Below, piece after piece: positions 8,217 to 15,945 of a stretch of 52,316 nt of DNA (position 1 is the first letter of the stretch; the number at the start of each line of letters is the position of its first letter). The stretch is from positions 1 to 52,316 of the forward strand of contig JAFTYI010000051.1 of assembly GCA_017464815.1 (NCBI GenBank), in the 5' to 3' direction. A model generated the notes under the pieces. The model had not been told where the DNA came from. It did no database searches and was given only the letters and a program-made list of their open reading frames with translations. Source of the DNA: Bacteroidaceae bacterium. Its GTDB lineage: Bacteria; Bacteroidota; Bacteroidia; Bacteroidales; Bacteroidaceae. The position numbers and the translations under genes were made by a program.

Positions 8217-9608
8217 ATGAAACAGATTCTTCCCTTCGCACTCATGTGCCTTGTTGCGGCGGGCCTCATTGGCAGCTGCACCGGACGCCATCACACCGAT
8301 GATGCCCCCCCACTCCACGACTTGCCACAGATTGAGGACAGCGGCCGTCTGGTGGCACTGACCCTCTACAGTTCCACCACCTATTTCATCTATCGGGGCG
8401 AGCCGATGGGTTTCCAATACGAGCTAGCCGAACAGTTTGCCCGCTCCCTTGGCGTGAAGCTTGAGATTGAGGTTGCCGACAACCCCCAGGAGCTGCAACA
8501 GATGCTGCTGCAGGGGAAGGGCGACATCATTGCCTGCAACCTGCCCATCACCCTCGAGGGGCGCGACAGCCTGCTCTACTGTGGCGAGGAGGCCGTCACC
8601 CACCAGGTGTTGGTGCAGCGGGGCGGAAGGCGCCATCAGCCCCTGACCGATGTCACCCAACTGATTGGGAAGGAGGTCTATGTGAAGCCCGGGCGTAGCC
8701 TCAACCGCCTGCGCAACCTCAACAAGGAACTGGGCGGAGGCATCGTCATCCGCGAAGTGGCCACCGACAGCCTGACCGAGGAGGACCTCATCTCACAGGT
8801 GGCACTGGGCAAGATAGCCTACACCGTGTGTGACAATGAGGTGGCCAAGCTGAACCGCACCTATTACCCCCAACTGAACATCAGCCTGCAGGTGGGGCTC
8901 GACCAACGCTCGTCGTGGGCCGTGCGCAAAGACCAGCCCCTGCTGGCCGCCGCAGCCGACCAGTGGCACCAGCGGAATGCCACGTCGCCCTCCTACAAGG
9001 CCAGCATGAAGCGCTACTTCGAACAGGCAAAGGCACAGCCCCACTACTACATCCTTTCGGTGAAGGATGGCAAGATATCCCACTACGACCACCTGTTCAA
9101 ACAGTATGCCGACAGCATCGGGTGGGACTGGCGCCTGCTGGCCTCGCTGGCCTACAAGGAGTCGAACTTCGACACCACCGTCGTCTCGTGGGCCGGTGCC
9201 CGGGGGCTGATGCAGCTGATGCCACGCACCGCCCGTGCCATGGGGGTGCCCGAGGGGATGGAGCACAATGCCGAGGCAAGCGTGAAGGCCGCCACCAAGT
9301 ACCTGCGGCTGATGGAGCGCAGCTTCAGGAGCATTGCCGACCCCGAAGAGCGCACCAACTTCGTGCTGGCATCCTACAATGCCGGCATCGGCCACATCTT
9401 CGACGCCATGGCACTGGCCGAAAAGTATGGTCACGACAAGCACCGCTGGACCGACAACGTGGAGAAGTACGTGCTGCTGAAGAGCAAGCCCGAGTACCAC
9501 AACGACCCCGTGTGCCGCAACGGCTACTTCCGCGGGCAGGAGACCTACCAGTTTGTGCGCGAGATACGGGCACGCTATAATATATATAAGGAGAAGATAA
9601 AGGGGTGA
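8217..9608 (+). CDS. mltF: MltF-like membrane-bound lytic murein transglycosylase (lipoprotein)
   Basis: Cleaves peptidoglycan glycan strands to anhydro-muropeptides at the envelope. The 463-residue protein starts MKQILPFALMCLVAAGLIGSC, a lipoprotein signal with the acylated Cys at residue 21. A bacterial solute-binding family 3 domain follows (about 45-280), as in E. coli MltF. The SLT catalytic domain (about 295-450) has the catalytic Glu at residue 315 in YKESNF and the AGARGLMQLMP and ASYNAGIGH motifs. I chose ATG 8217 because the promoter -7 box lies at 8200-8207, so a longer frame from 8151 would begin upstream of the transcript. Base composition is clearly GC-rich, as in the next gene. 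Confidence 0.93.
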   Translation: MKQILPFALMCLVAAGLIGSCTGRHHTDDAPPLHDLPQIEDSGRLVALTLYSSTTYFIYRGEPMGFQYELAEQFARSLGVKLEIEVADNPQELQQMLLQGKGDIIACNLPITLEGRDSLLYCGEEAVTHQVLVQRGGRRHQPLTDVTQLIGKEVYVKPGRSLNRLRNLNKELGGGIVIREVATDSLTEEDLISQVALGKIAYTVCDNEVAKLNRTYYPQLNISLQVGLDQRSSWAVRKDQPLLAAAADQWHQRNATSPSYKASMKRYFEQAKAQPHYYILSVKDGKISHYDHLFKQYADSIGWDWRLLASLAYKESNFDTTVVSWAGARGLMQLMPRTARAMGVPEGMEHNAEASVKAATKYLRLMERSFRSIADPEERTNFVLASYNAGIGHIFDAMALAEKYGHDKHRWTDNVEKYVLLKSKPEYHNDPVCRNGYFRGQETYQFVREIRARYNIYKEKIKG

Positions 9609-9676
9609 AGTAAGTAAGTAAGTAAGCGAGTGAATGAGTCAATCAATGAGCAAGTCAATGAGTCAGTTAGTGAGAA
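9609..9676. repeat. Degenerate tetranucleotide array filling the gap before the helicase gene
   Basis: Directly after the TGA at 9606-9608 the sequence reads as 17 consecutive 4-base units, AGTA four times and then AGCG, AGTG, AATG, AGTC and so on. Every unit starts with A and has G or A second. The array ends seven bases before the start codon at 9683. It carries stop codons in all three forward frames. Any change in unit number would alter the spacing upstream of the helicase start. Confidence 0.8.
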
Positions 9677-9682
9677 ATCAGC

Positions 9683-12600
9683 ATGAACCTATTTGATGAA
9701 ATCAGGCAATACCACCGTGCCGACCTGGCGTTGGCAGAGCGGTATGCGCGACTTTACAGTCTGCTCGAGAGAGTGTGCAAGGAGCTGACGGCCGACTATG
9801 GCACCGACTTCTCCAACCTCTTCTCGCGCCTCTATGCCCTCTGTCGGCAGACGGGGCTGGGGCGCACCCCCATCGAGCGCTTCCGCATGAATGCCCGCCG
9901 GGTGATGCGGGGCGAGGTGGTGCCCACGGCCGACGACTACCTCTACGACCTGAAGGCCCTGTGCGAGGCCATCAGCCACTTCTGCCACCTCCCCATCCCG
10001 CCCGACATGGCGGCGGTGCTGCCTGCCCAGTGGCGGGCACAGGCCGACGTCCCCCACCGCACGACGGTGGCCAAGCGCATACGCCTGGTGGTGGACCATT
10101 GGGACGAGCGCTTCGTCTACGGCTACAGCGATGAGTGGCAGCCCGACACCCTCCTGCGGGCCGATTTCACGGTCTCTGACGCCTTCCACGACCTGCCCCA
10201 GCTACTCCACCAAGGCGCCCAGCTCAACCTGCTGACCGTGGCCACCGATGGGGAGGGCACGCTGCTGCCCGAGCTGTTTGTGTTGCAGCCCGACTACCTG
10301 ATTGACATCAGTGCCCTGGCCGAGTGTGTGCAGAGCTATGGCAGCCACCCGCTGAACTACCTGGTGAGCAAGTTCCGCCCCCGCGAGACCACCCACCACA
10401 TTCTGTTGGGAAATGCCGCCAACCAGTTCCTCGACGACTGTGTGAACGCCACGCCCGACCGCCCCGCCACCTACGGTCAGTCGATCCGCAAGGTGTTTCG
10501 CGACGCCCCCCTGGCCTACACTGCCTGCGAGGGCATCGACCGCGACTACTTCCAGCGGGCCGAGGCCCAGTTCCGTGCCATCCGCGAGACGGTGCAGGCC
10601 GTCTTCAACTCGCCCACGTGCCAGATCGACAAGGACGGGGCGCTGCTCGAGCCCTCGTTCCTCTGTGAATGCCTGGGCCTGCAGGGGCGCATGGACTTCC
10701 TGCAGGGCGACTTCCGCAACCTGATAGAGCTGAAGTCGGGCAAGGCCGAGGGGATGGGTGCCGCCCTGCGTCCCCGCGAGAGCCACGCCCTGCAGATGGC
10801 GCTCTACAAGGAGGTGCTCTTCTACAGCCTCGACATTCCCCGCGAGGCCGTCAGCAGCTACCTCTTCTACTCGCAATACCCCAAGCTCTTTGCCGAGCGC
10901 AGTGCCAAGGCTCAGATACAGCGGGCCATGGCCCTGCGCAACCACATCGTGGCGGGCGAGTGGCAGCTGATGGCCGACGGCGGACGCTCCCAACTGCCCG
11001 CCATCACCCCCGACATGCTGAACACCCGCCAGGCGAAGGGCCGCCTGTGGACCCACTTCCAGCGCCCCCAGCTCGAGGCTTTTCTGGCCCCCCTGCACAC
11101 GGCCGATGAGCTGACGATGGACTACTTCCACACCTTTGCCGCCTTCCTTGCCCGCGAGCAGTTCATGGCCAAGATGGGCGACGCACGCCCCGACGGCAAC
11201 AACGGATTTGCCGCCACGTGGAACACCGACGCCTCCACCAAGCTCGCTGCGGGCGAGATGATGACCGGCCTGCGCATCCGCCACTTCGTCGAGGGCGAAG
11301 GCATCGAGAAGGTGGTGCTCGACATGCCCCCCGGCGACGAGGCCACGCTGCCCAACTTCCGCACGGGCGACATCGTGATGCTCTACCAGCGCGAGTCCCT
11401 CGAGGCCAATGCCACCAACCGCCAGGTGCTGCGCGGCACCATCGAGCGCCTGACCTCCACCAGCCTGGTGGTGGCGCTGAAAAACCGCCAGCGCAACGCC
11501 CAGGTGTTCCACCCCGAGAGCCCCTATGCCATCGAGCACGACTTCATGGATGCCTCCTACGGCCCCCTCTACCGCGGCCTCTACGCCCTGCTCACCACCC
11601 CCGCCCACCGGCGCGACCTGTTGCTGGGCAGGCGACGCCCCGAGGCCGATGCCACGCTCGCGCTGACGGGCACCTACCTCACCCCCCAGATTGACGACAT
11701 TGTGCTGCGGGCCAAGCAGGCACGCGACTACTTCCTGCTCGTGGGTCCGCCGGGCACGGGCAAGACCTCGGTGGCCCTGCGCTCCATGGTGGAGGAGCTT
11801 CACAGCCGGCCCGACAGCCAACTGCTGCTGCTCTCCTACACCAACCGCGCCGTGGACGAGATGTGCGACATGCTCGAGAGCATCGCCCCCACCCCGCCCC
11901 CCTACCTGCGCATCGGCGGCGAACTGTCGTGCGACGAGCGCTTCCGCCCCCATCTGCTGAGGGAGATGGCAGCCACGTGTGACACCCGCCACGAGGTGAC
12001 GGCCCTGCTCGCCCGGGTGCGCATCGTCGTGGGCACGGTCAGCAGCATCAGCGGCCACCCCGAGCTGTTCCGCCTCAAGCGGTTCGACGTGGCCATCATC
12101 GACGAGGCTTCACAGATACTCGAGCCCCACCTGCTGCCCATCCTCTGTGCCCACCAGGGCGCGGAGTGTGCCATCGGCAAGTTCATCCTCATAGGCGACC
12201 ACAAACAGCTGCCCGCCGTGGTGCTCCAGCGCCCCCAGGAGTCGGCCGTCCACAGCCCCGCCCTGCAGGCCATCGGGCTGACCGACTGCCGCCACTCGCT
12301 CTTCGAACGCCTCCACCGCCTGCAGGCCGACGACCCCGCCACCACCGCCATGCTCCACCGCCAGGGGCGCATGCACCCCGCCATCAGCCACTTTGCCAAC
12401 CTCCACTTCTACGGCGGCCGGCTCGACGTGGTGCCCGTGGCCCACCAGACGGCCCCCCTGGAGTGGACCCGCCACGACGCCACCGACCCCATGCAGCGGC
12501 TCGTGGCCACGCGCCGCACCGGCTTCATCCATTCGCCCTACCCGCCCGCCGAAGACTCCCCCAAGGTGAACCGCCACGAGGCACGCACGGCCGCCCGCCT

Positions 12601-13009
12601 CGTCGAGGCTATCCATGCCCTGTGCCAGCGAAACGGGCTCCCCTTCGACCCCGCCCGCCGCGTGGGCATCATCGTCCCCTTCCGGGGCCAGATTGCCACC
12701 ATTGCCCACGAGCTGAGTACCCTGGGCATCGCCGGCACCGAGGCCATCACCATCGACACCGTCGAGCGCTACCAGGGCAGCCAGCGCGACATCATCATCT
12801 TCAGCACCACCGTGAGCCAGCCCTACCAGCTGGGCATCCTCTCGGTCACCGCCCAGTGCGACGGCCAGCTCGTCGACCGCAAGCTGAACGTGGCTCTCAC
12901 CCGTGCCCGCAAGCAGCTCTTCATCCTGGGAAACACCCACCTGCTCAGCCAGAGCGATATATACAGAAGGTTGATTGAGGCGATGGAAGGGGGGATTGTG
13001 AATCTCTAG
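9683..13009 (+). CDS. Dna2-like protein: PD-(D/E)XK nuclease domain fused to SF1B helicase
   Basis: The 1108-residue protein joins an N-terminal Cas4/RecB-type nuclease domain to a Dna2/Upf1-type superfamily 1B helicase. The nuclease residues are visible: D338 in GRMDF, E349-L-K351 in LIELKSGK, and the QMALYKE helix that follows. The helicase has Walker A GPPGTGKT (688-695), Walker B IIDEASQ, motif III GDHKQLPAVV, motif V ERYQGSQRD and motif VI ALTRARK. By family knowledge it should move 5' to 3' and cut flaps or ends in repair or replication. The three C-terminal cysteines that bind the Fe-S cluster in Dna2 and Cas4 are not seen after the ELK motif, so the cluster is probably missing. GC content is very high. 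Confidence 0.88.
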   Translation: MNLFDEIRQYHRADLALAERYARLYSLLERVCKELTADYGTDFSNLFSRLYALCRQTGLGRTPIERFRMNARRVMRGEVVPTADDYLYDLKALCEAISHFCHLPIPPDMAAVLPAQWRAQADVPHRTTVAKRIRLVVDHWDERFVYGYSDEWQPDTLLRADFTVSDAFHDLPQLLHQGAQLNLLTVATDGEGTLLPELFVLQPDYLIDISALAECVQSYGSHPLNYLVSKFRPRETTHHILLGNAANQFLDDCVNATPDRPATYGQSIRKVFRDAPLAYTACEGIDRDYFQRAEAQFRAIRETVQAVFNSPTCQIDKDGALLEPSFLCECLGLQGRMDFLQGDFRNLIELKSGKAEGMGAALRPRESHALQMALYKEVLFYSLDIPREAVSSYLFYSQYPKLFAERSAKAQIQRAMALRNHIVAGEWQLMADGGRSQLPAITPDMLNTRQAKGRLWTHFQRPQLEAFLAPLHTADELTMDYFHTFAAFLAREQFMAKMGDARPDGNNGFAATWNTDASTKLAAGEMMTGLRIRHFVEGEGIEKVVLDMPPGDEATLPNFRTGDIVMLYQRESLEANATNRQVLRGTIERLTSTSLVVALKNRQRNAQVFHPESPYAIEHDFMDASYGPLYRGLYALLTTPAHRRDLLLGRRRPEADATLALTGTYLTPQIDDIVLRAKQARDYFLLVGPPGTGKTSVALRSMVEELHSRPDSQLLLLSYTNRAVDEMCDMLESIAPTPPPYLRIGGELSCDERFRPHLLREMAATCDTRHEVTALLARVRIVVGTVSSISGHPELFRLKRFDVAIIDEASQILEPHLLPILCAHQGAECAIGKFILIGDHKQLPAVVLQRPQESAVHSPALQAIGLTDCRHSLFERLHRLQADDPATTAMLHRQGRMHPAISHFANLHFYGGRLDVVPVAHQTAPLEWTRHDATDPMQRLVATRRTGFIHSPYPPAEDSPKVNRHEARTAARLVEAIHALCQRNGLPFDPARRVGIIVPFRGQIATIAHELSTLGIAGTEAITIDTVERYQGSQRDIIIFSTTVSQPYQLGILSVTAQCDGQLVDRKLNVALTRARKQLFILGNTHLLSQSDIYRRLIEAMEGGIVNL

Positions 13010-13016
13010 ACACGGA

Positions 13017-13357
13017 TTTTTTAGGCACGGATGACACGGATTTATTTCTTTAGACAAAGGTAACTAAAACTCCTCCCCTAAGTTAGGGGAGGTGTCCGAA
13101 GGACGGAGGAGTGTGTCAGAGTGCAGGCGCCTTTACGACAGACTCCCTCCCCCCTTCGGGGTAGCCTACGGCCTCCGTCGCACAGGGCACTGTGCTCCCC
13201 TCGCAAGGCGCGAATTGACATCGAGTCAATTCTCCATCGGCCTTGCTACGCCCTTTAACTTAGAGGGAGAGTTGTAGTTACCTTTATCTAAAGAAATAAA
13301 TCCGCGTAATCCGCGAAGTTTCCTTGAGCGGATAGCGAAAAATCCGTGCCTAAAAAA
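13017..13357. repeat. Repeat family A, copy 2, with other repeats nested inside
   Basis: The outer arms TTTTTTAGGCACGGAT (13017-13032) and its perfect complement at 13342-13357 enclose a second inverted pair at 13033-13071 and 13269-13307 (39 bp, about 35 matching). Within these sits a GC-rich palindrome, CCTCCCCTAA/TTAGGGGAGG (13072-13092), and one arm of a further long repeat. The right side carries an extra segment, CCTTGAGCGGATAGCGAAA, that is absent on the left but also present in copy 3. Confidence 0.85.
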
Positions 13358-13537
13358 GGGTCAGTCCGAAAAGTCGGTTGTATATAATTGGTTTACATGA
13401 TGTCTCTGTCATTCTGAACGCAGTGAAGAATCTGTAAACGCAAGCAGAACACTATAATGCTGACGTATTCAGATTCTTCACTGCGTTCAGAATGACAGAG
13501 ACGGCATAATTTACAAATGGGTTTTAGGACTGGCCCC
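13358..13537. repeat. MITE-like element, copy 1 (complete)
   Basis: An element of about 180 bp bounded by GGGTCAGTCC and GGACTGGCCC, imperfect terminal inverted repeats. It contains a perfect 33-bp inverted repeat (13402-13434 and 13470-13502) with the core CATTCTGAACGCAGTGAAGA. There is no coding capacity. Bases 13358-13490 are identical to 52168-52300. The core resembles a widespread bacterial intergenic repeat (TCATTCTGAGCGAAGCGAAG type). It directly abuts family A copy 2. Confidence 0.85.
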
Positions 13538-13568
13538 TAAAAAAGGCGTAATCAACAAAACAACAAAA

Positions 13569-13595
13569 GCGCCCCCCACCACATGCGGGAAGCGC
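13569..13595 (-). terminator. Possible terminator for the first HU-family gene
   Basis: On the minus strand GCGCTTCCC pairs with GGGGGGCGC around a 9-base loop, with two G-U pairs, and is followed by TTTTGTTGTTTTG. It lies 175 bases past the HU stop codon, beyond the repeat arm at 13630-13735. Confidence 0.5.
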
Positions 13596-13770
13596 CTTCG
13601 TTTTCACCTTATTTCATATACAGTTTCATCATCTCTCCCCTCCATAGAGGACGTAGCGAGGCCGATAGAGGATTGACTCGATGTCAATCCGCGCCGTAGC
13701 GAGGGGAGCACAGTGCCCTGTGCGACGGAGTCGGGGCCGGAGGTGGGTCTGTCGAGCGTGGGTCTTCTCC

Positions 13771-14247
13771 TTACAGCGGATTACCCCCCGTTCCACTGCC
13801 GCCGTCGCCCGTGTCGGTCGAGCCGCTGTCGGACGTGTCGCCCGACTCGGAGTTTGCCTTGGGGCGGTCGATGGAAAGTTCCACCGAGTTGGCGGCCTGC
13901 TTCATGGCTGCCTTGGGGGTGAAGACGATTTTCGGGGTCTTCAGCGCCTTCTCCACGGTCACCTCCTCGGCCGAGTCCATCATCTTGGAGGGCACGGTCA
14001 GGCGGAGCGAGCCCAGGTCGGCCAGGTCCACACTCATGCCCATGGCGAGGGCATCGTTCACCACACTGCTCAGGCTGGTGAGGGCGTTGCGCACGTCACC
14101 GGCGGAGAGCGAAGTCTCGCGCACAATACGGTCGATGACCATCTTGTTCGTCATCTTCTGTTGCATCTTGGGATAGGCGTAGTAAACGGTCTGTCCCTTG
14201 CGGTCACCAATTGTAATGGTTCTAGTTTTAATCTCAAAGTCAATCAT
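13771..14247 (-). CDS. HU/IHF-family DNA-binding protein with glycine-rich tail (HU-HIG type)
   Basis: About 158 residues from ATG 14247 (MIDFEIKTRTITI), or 165 from ATG 14268. The fold of HU-related proteins of Bacteroidetes is visible: an N-terminal basic strand pair, a helical segment MTNKMVIDRIVRETSLSAGD, and the strand VDLADLGSLRLTVP, matching the conserved 'L.dfG.f' turn of HU. The last 25 residues are a Ser/Gly/Asp/Thr tail ending GGSGTGGNPL. The second HU-family protein at 39071 ends in the same nine residues. This fits the HU-HIG clade (HU with winged-helix, Ig or glycine-rich extension). I chose 14247 because family members usually start just before the first strand; no clear ribosome site decides. 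A four-unit palindrome array lies upstream. Confidence 0.8.
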   Translation of the reverse strand: MIDFEIKTRTITIGDRKGQTVYYAYPKMQQKMTNKMVIDRIVRETSLSAGDVRNALTSLSSVVNDALAMGMSVDLADLGSLRLTVPSKMMDSAEEVTVEKALKTPKIVFTPKAAMKQAANSVELSIDRPKANSESGDTSDSGSTDTGDGGSGTGGNPL

Positions 14248-14312
14248 AAAACTTAACAAATTAAACATTAATACTATAATTAACTAACACTGTTTCGTAA
14301 ATACTCCAAATA

Positions 14313-14395
14313 GGTCACTGTGACCTATCATCATGGGTCACTGTGACTCATCATCAAGGGTCACTGTGACTCTTGCCCATGGGTCACTGTGACCC
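14313..14395. repeat. Four palindromes spaced exactly 23 bp apart upstream of the HU gene
   Basis: GGTCACTGTGAC starts at 14313, 14336, 14359 and 14382. The first and last copies are full 13-bp dyads, GGTCACTGTGACC. The 10-11 base spacers differ in sequence but not in length. The array begins 45 bases upstream of ATG 14268 (66 bases from ATG 14247). Regular dyads two helical turns apart look like operator sites for a dimeric regulator, which may be the HU-family protein itself or another protein. Confidence 0.92.
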
Positions 14396-14523
14396 TTAAA
14401 ACACCCCCTTTTTGCCCTTTCGGGGGCATAAATGGGGGATTTTCGCTTCGGGTTGCTGAGATACATATTTTTTCTTTACATTTATCATTCTGTTCCGTTT
14501 CCCCCCGTGGGGACGGGTTTCTA

Positions 14524-14685
14524 TCACTCCGTCTCCCCCTCTGTTTCCGCTTCGGATGGGACGTAGTCCTGCACCGTCCATCCTGTGGGGATGCCGCTGC
14601 TGCCGGTTTTCGACCAAGTTGCTTCGCTGTTCTTATAGAAGGTGCCGCTTGAGGCCACGCCATCCACCCAGTGATAAATGACTTG
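14524..14685 (-). pseudogene. C-terminal remnant of a larger secreted protein
   Basis: The minus-strand frame gives 53 residues that look truly coding, including YHWVDGVASSGTFYKNSEAT and SGIPTGWTVQDYVPSEAE, ending at TGA 14524-14526. The pattern TFYKN...TW...GIP.GWTV resembles C-terminal ends of Bacteroidales surface proteins of the leucine-rich/BspA kind. In frame upstream there is a TAG two codons before the first residue and then a strong hairpin, with no start codon or domain. It is therefore a decayed gene end. The family assignment is tentative. Confidence 0.5.
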
Positions 14686-14716
14686 CCCCTAAGGCACCGC
14701 ACCCCGCTCACGCAAA

Positions 14717-14766
14717 GCGCCCCGCTGCACAGAGCCGCTCGTGAACGGCTCCGTGCAGCGGGGCGC
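14717..14766. other. GC-rich 21-bp hairpin in the gap upstream of the gene remnant
   Basis: Arms 14717-14737 and 14746-14766 pair over 21 bp with one mismatch around an 8-base loop; the stem begins GCGCCCCGCTGCAC. There is no U-run on either side, so it is a weak terminator candidate and may be another repeat. The rest of the gap to 14964 is AT-rich (14785-14940) with no recognised gene. Confidence 0.7.
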
Positions 14767-14964
14767 CTTGCCCTCGCACGTACATTCTATTATATATATA
14801 CAGATACTTACTTGCCAACAAATTATCTGATATTTGCAAATGTTTGGTCATATTTCTTAGGGGATTTATTCAGGCCACGAAGGTAAAGATAAATCCCGAA
14901 AGATGTACACCACGTATACACTTTTTAAGAAAAAAGTTGCATGGCGAAGAGGGGGGGCGTCGGC

Positions 14965-15945
14965 CTACGCCTTGCCATACCCGCTGAAGTAGCGCATGAA
15001 CTGGGTGCGGCCATAGAGGCGGGCCCCCTCGGGCGAGGCCATGTTCATGCGGCCACGGAAGGAGTCGAGGGTGGCGTGGCCATGCTCGTGCATCCACTGG
15101 CGGAGCTGGTCGGTCATCACCCCGATGCGCCGGGAGCCGTTCCAGAAGAGCGTGGTGCACACCTCCACGGCCGAGGCTCCGGCCAGCAGGGACTTCACCA
15201 CCGCCCAACCGTCGTGCACCCCGCCCGAGACGGCATAGTCCAGCCGCGGCACACGGGCCGAGCAGATGCCCACCCAGCGCAGGGCGTCGCACAGGTCGGA
15301 GGGGCGCGTCCACATCTCGCCGGCATGGAAGCGGAGGCTCTCCACCGCAATGTCGGGCCGGTAGGGGCGGTTGAACATCACCACCGCCGCCGCCCCGCAG
15401 GCATAGAGCTGGTCGACAAGGGCCACGGGGTTGGTCAGGTTCATCCCCAACTTCACGATGACGGGCAGGGCAACGTAGCGGCGCACCTGCTCCAGAATCT
15501 CGATGTGGCGCCGCTCGTAAGTGCCATACTCATCGTGCACCCCGGTCTGCACCTCCATGATGTTCAGCTCCAGGGCATCGGCCCCGGCCTGCTCCACAAA
15601 GCCGGCATACTGAGCCCACTCGGTGCGGGTGGTGCAGTTGATGCTGGCAATCACGGGGATGGAGCACCGCCGCTTGGCCTCCTCAATCAGGCCGATGTGC
15701 TCCGACAGGGAGTGGGCACGCAGGTAGGTGGTCAGGTAGTCGTCGGCCCCCGCCGCAGCAGGGTCGTACCAGCGGTCGTGCTCCTGCATGATCTGCTCCT
15801 CGAAGATGGACTTCAACACCACGGCTCCCGCCCCGGCCTCCTCGAGGGCCTGGCACTTGGCAGCCGTGTCCGTCAGCCCCGAACTGCTGACAACAATGGG
15901 ATTGCGCAACGGCAACCCCGCAAAAGTGGTTGATAAGGTGTTCAT
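14965..15945 (-). CDS. Dihydroorotate dehydrogenase-like flavoprotein
   Basis: The 326-residue protein is a TIM-barrel flavoprotein related to class 1 dihydroorotate dehydrogenase and to PreA-type enzymes. It begins MNTLSTTFAGLPLRNPIVVSS; the 'G..l.nPi..sSg' motif is the FMN-site start. NCTTRTEWAQYAGFVEQAGA, DALELNI, VIVKLG, AVVMFNR and AVSGGVHDG follow in the family order. The catalytic base loop and the usual orotate-binding residues are not clearly conserved, so I do not call it pyrD. ATG 15945 is preferred over the upstream frame because the extra 37 residues are Lys/Arg-rich and unlike the family. It stands alone downstream of the pectinesterase gene, which is also on the minus strand. 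Confidence 0.85.
   Translation of the reverse strand: MNTLSTTFAGLPLRNPIVVSSSGLTDTAAKCQALEEAGAGAVVLKSIFEEQIMQEHDRWYDPAAAGADDYLTTYLRAHSLSEHIGLIEEAKRRCSIPVIASINCTTRTEWAQYAGFVEQAGADALELNIMEVQTGVHDEYGTYERRHIEILEQVRRYVALPVIVKLGMNLTNPVALVDQLYACGAAAVVMFNRPYRPDIAVESLRFHAGEMWTRPSDLCDALRWVGICSARVPRLDYAVSGGVHDGWAVVKSLLAGASAVEVCTTLFWNGSRRIGVMTDQLRQWMHEHGHATLDSFRGRMNMASPEGARLYGRTQFMRYFSGYGKA

Larger units (their letters stand above)
13167..13735. repeat. Long inverted repeat (about 100-bp arms) around other repeats
   Basis: Bases 13167-13270 reappear in reverse complement at about 13630-13735. The core, including CGCACAGGGCACTGTGCTCC and GACATCGAGTCAAT, is nearly identical, and the similarity decays toward the inner ends. 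The arms enclose the right half of family A copy 2 and the whole MITE-like element at 13358. No coding frame here looks real. Confidence 0.8.

Noticed and set aside
10202-12058. Long open frame (618 codons) on the strand opposite the Dna2-like gene
   Set aside because: It follows from the high GC3 of the real gene. The translation is repetitive (Gly/Val/His/Gln-rich), has no domain, and the plus-strand frame carries all helicase motifs.
12110-13057. 315-codon minus-strand frame overlapping the helicase C-terminus
   Set aside because: Low-complexity Gly/Ala/Val/Asp translation and it overlaps confirmed helicase motifs V and VI.
13092-14256. Plus-strand frames within the repeat island and opposite the HU gene
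   Set aside because: They are made of inverted-repeat sequence or oppose the HU coding frame. No start signals or protein texture.
14313-14395. CRISPR array
   Set aside because: Units are 12-13 bp dyads with 10-11 bp spacers, far too short, and no cas gene is in the window.
14396-14488. 30-codon minus-strand frame (MINVKKKYVSQQPE...) next to the 23-bp array
   Set aside because: It has an ATG and a weak purine stretch, but the sequence is Lys/Pro-rich without pattern and its stop lies in the array. It could not be told from chance.
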